Shown here piece by piece: positions 54,337 to 63,319 of a DNA stretch of 64,000 nt. A model generated the notes under the pieces. The model was given only the letters and a program-made list of their open reading frames with translations, had not been told where the DNA came from and ran no database searches. Source of the stretch: MGIIb-O1 sp002457595. Lineage in GTDB: Archaea; Thermoplasmatota; Poseidoniia; Poseidoniales; Thalassarchaeaceae. The translations under genes were made by a program, and so were the position numbers. The first letter of the stretch is position 1; the number at the start of each line of letters is the position of its first letter. The stretch lies in NCBI GenBank assembly GCA_045568115.1, contig JBJLBO010000001.1:372001-436000 (forward strand), in the 5' to 3' direction.

Positions 54337-55524
54337 TTAGATTGTTAATGGAATTTCCATTATCCAAATATCGAAATTCCCGGCTCGATCTGAATGGAAA
54401 GCAATATACTTCCCATCAGATGACCATGTTGGATGAGCATCAACGCCCATTTGATTCATCGTAAGTCTTTTTGTTTCACCATCTAATAAGGAAAGAATAT
54501 GTAAATTAGAACTGGTAGAAGTTTGCTTGTTGTATACAATGTAATCGCCGCTAGGGTGCCATGCAGGGTAGCCATTCTGGTTTTCATCAAATGTAAGCTG
54601 TGTTTCATTATATCCATCTGAGGTTATCATCCACAGATGATTTACTCCTGTTTTATCACTTTCATAAACGATATAGTTCCCGTCAAAAGACCAGCGGCCA
54701 CAATGTTCTCTTGCATCACTTTCTAAAACTTTAACAGCAGGTTCTAATGGATATCCCGATTCATTAACAGATATCTTCCATAGATCCATGCTACCATCTC
54801 TATTAGAGTAAAAAATAATCTCTGAACCATCCGGACTCCATCGTCCAGAATCGTCAAATGAGGGATTGTAAGTTAATCTGTATGTCTCTCCTGTTGAAAT
54901 GTTTGCAGTGAAAATTTCCATCTGAGAATTTCCTGCTTCGTCAATAACCCGTGAGTTGAATACTACATGTGTTCCCTCTGGAGAAGGGCCTGGGTATCCA
55001 TGATACTCTTGTTCCGTAGATATTTTAGTAGGGGTATTAACACCAGGATTAAAATGATAGATTTCATACATCCCATCATCTAGACCTTTGCTCGATTTGA
55101 ATAACAGTTCACCATCCAAATTAAATTCTGGCTGTATATCTTCAGAAGACCAGAAGGTCATCTGTTGAGGGAATAGAGCCGTCACGTTAACCTCTGAGAT
55201 GCTTTTATTTTCATGCCTCAATTCAATGTTCAGGTTAACAGGTGCAGCGGTTTCATCAGAAAAATAAGAGGTATCGATATCGAAATCTGTGACGATACCC
55301 AATTCCTCAGTTGAATAATAATTATCATTAATCCAAATCTCGATTTCCTCCGATTCGGTAATTTTTGTAGATATCAAAATTTGAACTTGACCCTCAATCC
55401 AGTCGCCCTCTGCTGGTGAATTTATTTCAATTTGAACTATGTTTTCATTACCATTACTAGTACATCCTGTTAGTGCAGAAGTCAACATTAGAATTACAAT
55501 AATCATCGGTTTTAGTTGACTCAT
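54337..55524 (-). CDS. TolB-like beta-propeller lipoprotein
   Basis: 395 residues from ATG 55524. Lipobox LTGC places the lipid Cys at 21. After an Ig-like region (about 30-125) come six or so PD40/TolB-type blades, each with a pattern such as GRWSPDGSEIIFYSNRDG and WSSDGKYIAFHSDRAG. TolB-like propellers bind proteins or sugars at the cell surface. Its first 30 coding bases nearly match those of the next gene on the same strand (starting 55911). Function inferred from the fold only. An in-frame ATG lies at 55548. Confidence 0.85.
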   Translation of the reverse strand: MSQLKPMIIVILMLTSALTGCTSNGNENIVQIEINSPAEGDWIEGQVQILISTKITESEEIEIWINDNYYSTEELGIVTDFDIDTSYFSDETAAPVNLNIELRHENKSISEVNVTALFPQQMTFWSSEDIQPEFNLDGELLFKSSKGLDDGMYEIYHFNPGVNTPTKISTEQEYHGYPGPSPEGTHVVFNSRVIDEAGNSQMEIFTANISTGETYRLTYNPSFDDSGRWSPDGSEIIFYSNRDGSMDLWKISVNESGYPLEPAVKVLESDAREHCGRWSFDGNYIVYESDKTGVNHLWMITSDGYNETQLTFDENQNGYPAWHPSGDYIVYNKQTSTSSNLHILSLLDGETKRLTMNQMGVDAHPTWSSDGKYIAFHSDRAGNFDIWIMEIPLTI

Positions 55525-55629
55525 ATCTATCGGTAAGAACCTGTGCACTTAGTTTTTTTACCAATGTATCAAATAGATCTCCCTTCTTGACAACCGTATC
55601 ATATTGGCTACTGAAGTAGAGGAATAGAA

Positions 55630-55911
55630 TTACATTTTCTCTTGTTTTCTCTCTTCTTCATAGGCATCAGCAACCTTGCCAGCCGTACGAAGAAACATTT
55701 TTTTCAAACCATCGAAGTTAAGATATATTATCCCACCAAATGTCAAGAAAACGCCTCCAATTATTGTAAAAATACCACCAATGTAGAGGCCAACTCTAGG
55801 CTCGTTATCCTCAAAGGTTGCAAATCCAGTTTGTACCATGATAATACCAGCAATGAGTACAATTAATCCAGATATTATCAATACAATAATCATCGGTTTT
55901 TGTTTACTCAT
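55630..55911 (-). CDS. Small two-helix membrane protein
   Basis: 93 residues. Two helices (about 7-29 and 41-65) with an acidic loop between (FEDNEPRVGLY) and a charged C-terminus (ADAYEEERKQEKM). It begins MSKQKPMIIV, close to MSQLKPMIIV of the neighbouring lipoprotein; the similarity extends to the DNA. No function. It lies 105 bases upstream of the lipoprotein, same strand. Confidence 0.6.
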   Translation of the reverse strand: MSKQKPMIIVLIISGLIVLIAGIIMVQTGFATFEDNEPRVGLYIGGIFTIIGGVFLTFGGIIYLNFDGLKKMFLRTAGKVADAYEEERKQEKM

Positions 55912-56044
55912 ATCCTTTGGTTAATACTCGAGTGTTTAGTATTTCTTACATCTCATCTACTTGGGTACCCCTGACGTCCGTATCATAATGGGTAGGGCAA
56001 TGGGTGCCTAAGAGTGCAAGGGATACTTGGTTACAGAATCGCCA

Positions 56045-56191
56045 TCATCCTACCAAAACATAACCGATTACACCTAAGACAATTAATTGTGAAACTATCA
56101 GAAATGCCTTTCCTATTGGTGGCATCATTTTGAATAATTCAATCCATTGTTTTGGGCTCAGGGGTTTGGATCCGTCTTCACCATGGTCCAT
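56045..56191 (-). CDS. 48-residue membrane microprotein
   Basis: An ORF of 49 codons. The protein begins MDHGEDGSKPLSPKQWIELF and then has a hydrophobic helix near 28-46 (AFLIVSQLIVLGVIGYVLV). It has a polar acidic N-terminus and a single membrane helix. It is too short for typical ORF lists, and supported only by composition. It lies in the gap between two small membrane proteins. Confidence 0.5.
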   Translation of the reverse strand: MDHGEDGSKPLSPKQWIELFKMMPPIGKAFLIVSQLIVLGVIGYVLVG

Positions 56192-56285
56192 GTAATTGCT
56201 AGTCTGAGCCCCTATATTATGAATTCGTCATGTAGCCTACCCTAGTTGACGGCTACATCATAAAGCGCCTTCTATAGTGAGTTGC

Positions 56286-56495
56286 ATGGATATAACGACG
56301 CTTGATTACATTCGAATTACAATCGGTGTGGCTATACTGTTGTATGTCGCCAATTGTATGCTCAATCAGAAAGTATGGATTCGTAAGACATTTTCATGGG
56401 GTACAAGGGAAGAATACCCCAAGATATTCCAAATGAATATCATTGGCGGGACATTGCTTGGATTATTTTTGGTAGCAAGTCCATTCTTGTTCTGA
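56286..56495 (+). CDS. Small two-helix membrane protein
   Basis: 69 residues from ATG 56286 (a GTG at 56277 is an alternative). Helices at about 7-24 and 50-67, with a polar loop carrying WIRKTFSWGTREEYPK. No recognised family. Together with the two small proteins upstream it makes a cluster of small membrane proteins. It converges on the 2-phosphoglycerate-kinase-like gene. Confidence 0.55.
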   Translation: MDITTLDYIRITIGVAILLYVANCMLNQKVWIRKTFSWGTREEYPKIFQMNIIGGTLLGLFLVASPFLF

Positions 56496-56540
56496 AATAT
56501 TCCGATCCTTGATTACGATAGAGGTTTTTCGAACAAAAAA

Positions 56541-57137
56541 TTATTTTAGAAGCGATTCTATTATTCCTATTGGATCATCTTCTTGAGTAATATCAATTAC
56601 TGACCAACCTGAATTTTGAGCTAACCGAATCATCTCTTCTTGTATCTCTCGGATTCTCTTGATATGATCGATATAGTGTCTTACTGGTCGACCATTGTGT
56701 TTCTTTCTTCCGACAATCATTTGCACGTGTTCATCTGCATTGTCGACCGCCAAAACTACTCCACAAGACTTCCCCCCATATGCCCTCCATGAATCAATAA
56801 TATCGAGAGAAGGCATAAAGTGAACTCCTTCCAATAGTAGGTCGCCCCCTCTCTTAATCTCTCGATGTATAACAGCATCAATAGCCTCTCTTAGTGGTGC
56901 TATTGTCTGCTTCCAATCCTCAATAGTACTGTTGCCCCCTGGTTGGAAGGATGAGCGATATAGAGCTGAAGATTCGTTAATTGAAATCTGAGTACGTAAC
57001 GTCTCTCGAATGGTATCTGTAGAAACTACCTTGTCGAATTCAAGAATTGAAGCTATGCGGGCTGTCAATGTGGATTTACCGACTCCGCTCGCACCTGTGA
57101 TGATCAGCAATCTGCCGACCATTTTCTCACCAGCCAT
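56541..57137 (-). CDS. 2-phosphoglycerate kinase-like P-loop protein
   Basis: 198 residues. P-loop GASGVGKST (about 15-23) followed by VVSTDTIRETLR, the pattern of 2-phosphoglycerate kinases and related P-loop kinases. LLLEGVHFMP and RGRPV-like NGRPVRHYIDHI are family motifs. In methanogens this enzyme makes 2,3-bisphosphoglycerate as precursor of the cyclic form. Here it is shorter than the methanogen enzyme (about 300), so substrate is uncertain. It is five bases after the aldehyde dehydrogenase. Confidence 0.68.
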   Translation of the reverse strand: MAGEKMVGRLLIITGASGVGKSTLTARIASILEFDKVVSTDTIRETLRTQISINESSALYRSSFQPGGNSTIEDWKQTIAPLREAIDAVIHREIKRGGDLLLEGVHFMPSLDIIDSWRAYGGKSCGVVLAVDNADEHVQMIVGRKKHNGRPVRHYIDHIKRIREIQEEMIRLAQNSGWSVIDITQEDDPIGIIESLLK

Positions 57138-57142
57138 CTCCC

Positions 57143-58561
57143 TTAGCGTTGGATTGCTTTGACTTCAAGGAACTCCTCAAGTCCATGAATACCAAGTTCA
57201 CGGCCATTTCCAGACAATTTGTAACCACCGAATGGAGCACTGATGTTGAATGAACCACCGTTGATGCTGACCTGACCTGTTCGCAAAGCCCTAGCCACAC
57301 GCATGGCACGCTCCTCGTCTCCGGACCAAACACCACCAGATAGCCCATATTCTGAATCATTTGCTAGAGCTATTGCTTCTTCCTCAGTCTCATAAGTTGT
57401 GATGGTTAGAACTGGACCAAAAATTTCCTCACGGAATACCGTCATCTTTGAAGTGACGTCAGCAAATACGGTTGGCTTGACGAAATATCCCTTGTCCTGT
57501 CCTTCCGGCATCCCCTCTCCGCCAGCTACCAGTGTTGCTCCTTCAGCAATACCACTGGCGATGTATCCTGATACTGATTCTTGCTGTCGCGCCGAGACCA
57601 TTGGCCCACAGCGCACAGATTCGTCCATTGGATTGCCAACTGAATATCGTGACATTGTGGCTTTGATTACATCAACTACCTCATCACGATGACTGACTGG
57701 GACAAGTAAACGACTCAGCGAGGAGCACTCCTGACCTGAATTATTGAAGCAAGCATATACTGACATCTTGGCCGCTTTGGCAACATCTGCATCATCAAGA
57801 ATTAGATTCGCACTCTTTCCACCGAGTTCTAGAGTCACACGCTTTACTGTAGGTGCAGCAGCTTGACTGACACTTACTCCAGCGGCAGTGGAACCGGTAA
57901 AACTCACCATATCTACCTCGGGGTGCGAAGCCAGTGATTCACCAATCTCGCGTCCGTGTCCTGAAACTAAATTGAAAACACCAGCAGGAACTCCTATTTC
58001 ATCCATAATATCTGCGAGAATGAAGGCATTGAGTGGAGCCTCTTTTGATGGTTTGAGAACCATTGTACACCCCGCCGCCAAAGCAGGAGCGACCTTACCA
58101 ATTATCTGATGTAATGGGAAGTTCCATGGAGTTATCATCGCTACAACACCAATTGGCTCCTTGACAATTAGTGAATTACGAACTTCCCCCTCCCACTCAA
58201 ATGAATCGAGTAACTTTGCATAGGATCTTGATACAACACGTGGAGTGCCCACCATTGCCATTTTACTGTAATTAATTGGAGTCCCGACCTCTGAAGTAAT
58301 TAACTCAGCAATCTCATCTGTTCTTTCAGCAAGTGCTGCTGAAATTGCATTCAAGTAACCTTGACGCTCTTCAATCGAGGACTGAGACCATTCAGGGAAT
58401 GCTTCTCTAGCAGCTGCAACTGCATCGTTTACATCATCGACATTACCCACAGGAACTGAACCAATGTGCTGCTCAGTTGCAGGATTGATGACTTCAATGG
58501 AGTCTTCTCCTCTAGCCGAAACCCATCGACCATTGATGTAGACACTCTCGCGTGTGTGCAT
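57143..58561 (-). CDS. NAD(P)-dependent aldehyde dehydrogenase
   Basis: 472 residues from ATG 58561, standard ALDH length. Motifs: MITPWNFPLHQI, FTGSTAAGVSVSQAA, the catalytic glutamate in LELGGKS, and the catalytic cysteine in NNSGQECSSLSRLL. C-terminal FGGYKLSGNGRELG is conserved. It oxidises an aldehyde to acid. In the context of the CoA cluster it could act in semialdehyde removal, like BoxD or PaaZ. Residues upstream (17) are from an ORF extension and not translated, most likely. Confidence 0.93.
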   Translation of the reverse strand: MHTRESVYINGRWVSARGEDSIEVINPATEQHIGSVPVGNVDDVNDAVAAAREAFPEWSQSSIEERQGYLNAISAALAERTDEIAELITSEVGTPINYSKMAMVGTPRVVSRSYAKLLDSFEWEGEVRNSLIVKEPIGVVAMITPWNFPLHQIIGKVAPALAAGCTMVLKPSKEAPLNAFILADIMDEIGVPAGVFNLVSGHGREIGESLASHPEVDMVSFTGSTAAGVSVSQAAAPTVKRVTLELGGKSANLILDDADVAKAAKMSVYACFNNSGQECSSLSRLLVPVSHRDEVVDVIKATMSRYSVGNPMDESVRCGPMVSARQQESVSGYIASGIAEGATLVAGGEGMPEGQDKGYFVKPTVFADVTSKMTVFREEIFGPVLTITTYETEEEAIALANDSEYGLSGGVWSGDEERAMRVARALRTGQVSINGGSFNISAPFGGYKLSGNGRELGIHGLEEFLEVKAIQR

Positions 58562-58630
58562 GTAATGACCGACGGAGGGCTGACTTATCACCTTCATGCA
58601 ATTCAAAAGCAAAAGGTATGCTGGCCATTC

Positions 58631-59431
58631 ATGGGTCTGAGCGTTAAGAGGCTTGAGAGTAGTGTTGCCTTGGTCACACTATCTGAGGATGCCTCGAGGA
58701 ATGCATTCTCTCGTACCTCGATTGGAGCAATATCTGAAACTTTCACAAATCTGCTTGAGGATGAATCCTGTAAAGCAATAGTTCTGACTGGAACTGGTAA
58801 ATTTTTCTGCACAGGAGCAGATATTGATGAATTCGCAAATGCAATAGATGATGGAACCATTGGAAACTTAGTATCAGATTTGACTAGTGTTCTACATCCA
58901 CTTGAATTGAAATTACGCCGTGATCCAACTGTTTTCGTCGCTGCAATGAATGGGGCAGCGGCTGGTGGGGGGCTAGGGTTAGCATTGTGCGCAGATTACC
59001 GTGTATGTGTTCCTAAAGCAAAGATGGCTGCTTCATTTTTCAGTCTAGGACTATCTCCGGATGGAGGGACGACCTGGTTGCTACCTCGTCTTGTGGGATA
59101 CCAAAGAGCAAGGAAATTTTTCTTCAATAATGAGGTTTGGTCAGCCGAGCAAGCACTCGAATATGGGGCTGCAGATGAAATTGTTCAGCCAGATGAATTA
59201 TTAGAAAGAGCAATAGAAATTGCATCAAATTGGGGTTCATGGTCTAAAATGAGTAGGCAGGGAACTAAGCAATTACTTGATGCCTCGAGTACAACCTTCA
59301 TGGAAACTCAGTTAGAATTTGAGAAGGCTCTGATTACTGCTTCATCATTGACGCCTGATTTCGCGGAAGGAGTTTCAGCATTTCTAGAAAAGAGAGAACC
59401 TGTATTTGGAAGAAATTTGGAAGAAGAATGA
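58631..59431 (+). CDS. Enoyl-CoA isomerase, PaaG-like crotonase
   Basis: 266 residues from ATG 58631. Oxyanion loops FCTGADIDEF (59-68) and NGAAAGGGL. At the two hydratase glutamate positions it has G115 and F137. Instead there is the SPDGGTTWLLPRLVG pattern (142-156) with D144, typical of PaaG and other enoyl/epoxy-CoA isomerases. The reaction is therefore likely isomerisation, for example of 1,2-epoxyphenylacetyl-CoA or cis-3-enoyl-CoA. It is divergent from ALDH, 69 bases apart. Confidence 0.87.
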   Translation: MGLSVKRLESSVALVTLSEDASRNAFSRTSIGAISETFTNLLEDESCKAIVLTGTGKFFCTGADIDEFANAIDDGTIGNLVSDLTSVLHPLELKLRRDPTVFVAAMNGAAAGGGLGLALCADYRVCVPKAKMAASFFSLGLSPDGGTTWLLPRLVGYQRARKFFFNNEVWSAEQALEYGAADEIVQPDELLERAIEIASNWGSWSKMSRQGTKQLLDASSTTFMETQLEFEKALITASSLTPDFAEGVSAFLEKREPVFGRNLEEE

Positions 59432-59437
59432 GCTACC

Positions 59438-60334
59438 TTAACTTAGGTAAGACACATTCGTTAGTTCTTCACTAATTTTCCACAAACGCTTGGCATCATC
59501 TTCATTCATTGCTTTAGAATTTATTACTGCTTTTCCCGGCCAGCCACGGGCCTCAAAAAAACCAACTGTACCCCAATAGGGGTGAGATAGAGCATCCTCT
59601 TCCGTGGCAGCGTAGAGAGTCGGTGCAGCTCCCTTCTCCGCAGAAATAGCAGCGAAGAGATTCAGAAACCTCCATGTGAGAGAATATCGCTGGAGATCTG
59701 TAGCAGAATATCCTGGATGACTACACAATGATTTGATGTGAGAGCCTTTCTCTTTCAGTCGACGACCCAACTCCAAAGAAAATAGAATATTTGCCAATTT
59801 GCTTTGACCATACATTCCCCATTTATTGTATTTCTTGTTATGCCCATTTAGGTCTTCAAAGTCCATTACACCCATATTATTAGCAATACTTGAAAGAGTC
59901 ACTATTCGGGGTGAATCCGCCTGTTCAAGCAGTGGTATGAGGTGAGCAGTTAGGGCGAAATGGCCCAAGTGATTAGTTCCAATTTGCAACTCAAAACCAT
60001 CCTTTGTCATAGATTTAGGAGGAATCATCACACCAGCATTGTTGATGAGTAAATCAATCCGTTGATGTGATGAAGAAATAATATTAGAAAAATTCTCAAC
60101 ACTTGATAAATCAGCAAGATCCAGTTGTTCAATAATCAGATTTGCTGAAGGATTTTTTTGAAGAATCCTATCCTTTGCAGACTCGGCCTTTTGCAAGTTT
60201 CGACAAGCAAGAATTACAGTTGCGCCCTTTGCAGCTAATCCTTGAGCCATTTGAAACCCAATTCCAGTATTCGATCCAGTTACAATAGCAATTTTACCGG
60301 TTTGATCTGGCATTTGTTCTGCTTTCCACTTCAT
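59438..60334 (-). CDS. Short-chain dehydrogenase/reductase
   Basis: 298 residues. NAD(P) motif TGSNTGIGFQMA (about 18-29), NNAGVM, and catalytic Y-x-x-x-K in YGQSKLAN (about residue 174-181). The pattern and length match the retinol-dehydrogenase/protochlorophyllide-reductase-like SDRs. Substrate unknown. It converges on the PaaG-like gene with six bases between. The SemiSWEET gene lies 20 bases upstream on the same strand. Confidence 0.88.
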   Translation of the reverse strand: MKWKAEQMPDQTGKIAIVTGSNTGIGFQMAQGLAAKGATVILACRNLQKAESAKDRILQKNPSANLIIEQLDLADLSSVENFSNIISSSHQRIDLLINNAGVMIPPKSMTKDGFELQIGTNHLGHFALTAHLIPLLEQADSPRIVTLSSIANNMGVMDFEDLNGHNKKYNKWGMYGQSKLANILFSLELGRRLKEKGSHIKSLCSHPGYSATDLQRYSLTWRFLNLFAAISAEKGAAPTLYAATEEDALSHPYWGTVGFFEARGWPGKAVINSKAMNEDDAKRLWKISEELTNVSYLS

Positions 60335-60354
60335 AAAAATCTCTCCAAATCATC

Positions 60355-60615
60355 CTAGCGCAGTCTCAATACTCCAACTATGATTGCTAATATGCAACTC
60401 AGTGCAGCGATATTGGCTAGAATCATAGCCAAAGATTCAATGAAAATTCCATAACAAAGCCACAGAATCAGGGATGTTGAAACTAAAGCAAAAGTTGGAA
60501 GTGAAATCCCATCGTGCTTTCCTTCAATCCAAACTCTTTGAATCTGAGGAATCCATGCAATTACGCCGAGAAAGCCAGCCAACACACCAATGGCTTCAAT
60601 CCAAACTGGAATCAT
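60355..60615 (-). CDS. SemiSWEET-type sugar transporter
   Basis: 86 residues from ATG 60615 (a GTG at 60624 overlaps the stop of the next gene). Three TM helices, with IAWIPQIQRVW in the first: the PQ-loop that gives these transporters their name. SemiSWEETs work as dimers and move sugars down a gradient. It overlaps or lies six bases after the 3-hydroxyacyl-CoA dehydrogenase, so it may be co-transcribed. Confidence 0.85.
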   Translation of the reverse strand: MIPVWIEAIGVLAGFLGVIAWIPQIQRVWIEGKHDGISLPTFALVSTSLILWLCYGIFIESLAMILANIAALSCILAIIVGVLRLR

Positions 60616-60620
60616 GATAA

Positions 60621-61520
60621 TCACACCGGAAGATCATGACGTTCGGCCTTCTCACCATTCGACCAAACATAAATTCCCTTACCAGATTTTTTACCCAGAC
60701 TGCCCTCTTCTACTAAAGCATCTAGTAATGGGTGAGGCCGATATGAATCATCGTCAAAGGCTTCGGCCAAATTGTTTAGAATATCTCTGCGGACATCTAG
60801 ACCAACTAGGTCTGTCAACTCAAGAGGGCCCATTGGATGTCGATATCCTAGATGCATTGCAGTATCAATATCAGATGCACTGGCGACTCCATCAGCCAAC
60901 ATTCGAATTGCTTCGTTACCTAAAACAACACCAAGTCTGCTAGTAGCGAATCCTGGAACGTCATTAACCAGAATTGTCGTTTTTCCCATTGCCTTACCGA
61001 TTGACTGAGCAGTTGCGATAGTTTCTTCTGAGCAACCATCATGTCTGACTAACTCTAATAATTTCATGATTGGAACAGGATTGAAGAAATGCATTCCAAT
61101 TATCCTGTCACCACAACCTGTTGATGCTGCAATCTCAGATATTGGGATGCCTGAGGTATTGGTAGCGAGAATTGCATGAGAAGGAGCCATTTCCTCAAGG
61201 TCAGAGAATATCTTCTGCTTCAGTTCCATAATCTCAGGAACTGCCTCAATGACCAAATCAACACCAGCAACTGCCAGACTTAGTTCCTCACATGCAGAAA
61301 TGTTTGCTGACCAAGTGGCTTTCTGTTCAGAAGTAGTCTTACCTCGGGTAATTCCTTTATCCCAAAAAGCATCGATATTTTTCATTCCTCGTTCTAAACC
61401 CTCTGGGAAAGCATCGAACAATCTTGTTTCCCAACCTGTTTGAGCACAAACTTGTGCTATACCTGCGCCCATTGTGCCTGCACCGATGACTGCAACGGCG
61501 CTGATTTTCACACTGTTCAC
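60621..61520 (-). CDS. 3-hydroxyacyl-CoA dehydrogenase (PaaH/HBD type)
   Basis: 299 residues, standard for the single-domain family. NAD motif GAGTMGAG at 13-20, catalytic HFFNPVPIMKLLELV (His-Glu dyad) and PGFATSRLG in the C-terminal half. It oxidises 3-hydroxyacyl-CoA to 3-ketoacyl-CoA. Its start overlaps the stop of the unknown partner upstream. With PaaG-like and PaaA-like genes it forms a pathway-like cluster. Confidence 0.94.
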   Translation of the reverse strand: MNSVKISAVAVIGAGTMGAGIAQVCAQTGWETRLFDAFPEGLERGMKNIDAFWDKGITRGKTTSEQKATWSANISACEELSLAVAGVDLVIEAVPEIMELKQKIFSDLEEMAPSHAILATNTSGIPISEIAASTGCGDRIIGMHFFNPVPIMKLLELVRHDGCSEETIATAQSIGKAMGKTTILVNDVPGFATSRLGVVLGNEAIRMLADGVASASDIDTAMHLGYRHPMGPLELTDLVGLDVRRDILNNLAEAFDDDSYRPHPLLDALVEEGSLGKKSGKGIYVWSNGEKAERHDLPV

Positions 61521-62077
61521 TCCCTGCCATAGGCTGCAAGTGCAGCCTGGAAGAGACGTTGTCTTGGAACGTCATGTTCAAGGAAACAGGTGAATGGAGC
61601 CACATCTTTCAGTAATTCGATAGCAGATACATAAGCGCCATAGATGAACGGATCAGCAACTTCAGTAGGTGGAATTTCAATTCCTAACTTGGCCAGGCCC
61701 TTACGAGTATCTTCATCCCAAATTGCGTAAGTGTGATGGGTAAAATGGAGGTAAGCAGACAACCTGCGGATATCCGATCGCGCCTTCTCTGTAAAGGAGT
61801 CAAGAAGAAGAGTATCGGGATATCTAATTGCATACATTGCCAATTTGACCTCTCGAGTAGTCTCTTCTCTCCAGACGCGCTTTTCCATTCCTAACCAACT
61901 GTCAATCATATCTAACATTTGATTATCATAAGGGCGATGAACTCTGTACAGAAGTTCCTCATATCCCTCAGGGTTTTGCTCTTTAGAATGATGGAACTCT
62001 TGGAACAATTCAGGTAGGCGTTCAAAGAATGATTTACAACGATCCTTGTCAAAAACCAATAGCGCAATGTGCTGCAT
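61517..62077 (-). CDS. Unknown protein partner of the diiron oxygenase
   Basis: 186 residues from ATG 62077, which has GGGTGA eight bases upstream; a longer form starts at 62113 inside the oxygenase gene. I do not recognise it. Helical, with HHSKEQ, YRVHRPYD, YLHFTHHTY and FLEHDVPRQRLFQAALA; a His/Glu-rich alpha-helical protein. It lies between the oxygenase and the 3-hydroxyacyl-CoA dehydrogenase with short overlaps at both ends. This position fits a subunit or accessory protein like PaaC, but sequence support is absent. Confidence 0.65.
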   Translation of the reverse strand: MQHIALLVFDKDRCKSFFERLPELFQEFHHSKEQNPEGYEELLYRVHRPYDNQMLDMIDSWLGMEKRVWREETTREVKLAMYAIRYPDTLLLDSFTEKARSDIRRLSAYLHFTHHTYAIWDEDTRKGLAKLGIEIPPTEVADPFIYGAYVSAIELLKDVAPFTCFLEHDVPRQRLFQAALAAYGRE

Positions 62078-62097
62078 CAAATCACCCAGAATAAGAC

Positions 62098-63240
62098 TCA
62101 ATCGCCCTTCCACTCTCGGTATTGAATCCAGTCTTGTTGCATGTATTCATTCATTAGACGGTCTTCATCCTCAGCTGTAGGAATTACTGAATCGAGATAT
62201 TCTTGCCATTCTTCATTACTTCCTTCAAATGTGTCACCTTCTACTGTGAATCGCGTCCCAGAATATTTACCGATACCTCGATTAAACTTGTCTGAAGGTA
62301 TAATTATTTCTGGCTCACCCTCTTTTCGAGCACTTGATATTCTTTTCATTTCAGCACGGAGCTCTTGGAAATAAATTTCACGACTAGCCTCATTCAGATG
62401 ATCTCGGTCTGCTTCTTCTTCCGATTCTCGTTCATCAAAGCGACCCTTAATTCCGTAAACATAAGCCCATTGAGCGCTTGTTGAGTCATCTGTACCAAAT
62501 AGATCTAGTCCTGTACTGACCCACTTGTTGATGTACTTCTGGAGTAGAGCACATGGAATTACTCCTTGCTTGACAATTCTGCGCAGTCCGTTGGCTCCAG
62601 TACCTAGATGGAAAGATTCCTCCTTCAGCATTGGACCCATTGAAGCCGCTAAAGGTTTGAAAGAGGAGGTACTAAGCATCTTCAACTGATACTTACCATC
62701 ACGATCGATGAAGTGAGTAAAGCAAAAGAAATCTAGCCAGTGATCAATTGGTGCATTGAATGAACCAAGAATTCGAGTCCCATCCTGAGCGTTCCGCTCG
62801 AGTAACTTGGAAGCCTCTCTAACACCATTCTCTCCGAAATAAGTACATAGTAAATATGCCATTTGCCAACCATGCCTTTGTTCCTCACACATGATTCGTA
62901 GTGCAGACTTTTTGTCATACTCTGTTGGTGCTGTTTCCAACAAGTGATTCTGTTGCTCGACACTAGCAAATTCAGTATCGCCCTGAACACTAACCATACT
63001 GATTATCGCATCTCGTATATTCTGCTGTGGAATCTGCATACGACGGTCCCACTTTGGCATGCCTTTAAAATCACCAAATTCGATATCCTTTCCAGCGGTG
63101 TCCCAATCAAATTTGATGTCGAATCGATAGTCACCCAACCACGAAGGATCAAAGCCAATTCTTGTTTGCCATTCTTGGAAGTCTCTAATCCACACCTCAA
63201 AGTTTTGAGTGTAGTCATCTACGGTCTCTGTCCGTGCCAT
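62098..63240 (-). CDS. PaaA/BoxB-like diiron aromatic-CoA oxygenase
   Basis: 380 residues. Ferritin-like diiron ligands are seen as ExxH at E120-H123 (EEQRHGWQ) and E208-H211 (KEESFHLGTG). The latter, followed by a LFGTDDS segment, matches the PaaA pattern (KEESFH...MFGPNDD). N-terminal FDPSWLGDYRFDIKFDWD resembles BoxB. These enzymes make ring 1,2-epoxides from phenylacetyl-CoA or benzoyl-CoA. Which substrate is unknown. It heads the unit with the 186-residue protein and 3-hydroxyacyl-CoA dehydrogenase. The PaaB/C/E subunits were not found in the window. Confidence 0.78.
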   Translation of the reverse strand: MARTETVDDYTQNFEVWIRDFQEWQTRIGFDPSWLGDYRFDIKFDWDTAGKDIEFGDFKGMPKWDRRMQIPQQNIRDAIISMVSVQGDTEFASVEQQNHLLETAPTEYDKKSALRIMCEEQRHGWQMAYLLCTYFGENGVREASKLLERNAQDGTRILGSFNAPIDHWLDFFCFTHFIDRDGKYQLKMLSTSSFKPLAASMGPMLKEESFHLGTGANGLRRIVKQGVIPCALLQKYINKWVSTGLDLFGTDDSTSAQWAYVYGIKGRFDERESEEEADRDHLNEASREIYFQELRAEMKRISSARKEGEPEIIIPSDKFNRGIGKYSGTRFTVEGDTFEGSNEEWQEYLDSVIPTAEDEDRLMNEYMQQDWIQYREWKGD

Positions 63241-63319
63241 GTAATCACCGAATATGTCTTAGTTTTCAAAGGATTGTATAACCTCTGTTGGTCAATCGTT
63301 AGAATATCATCGACTGAAT

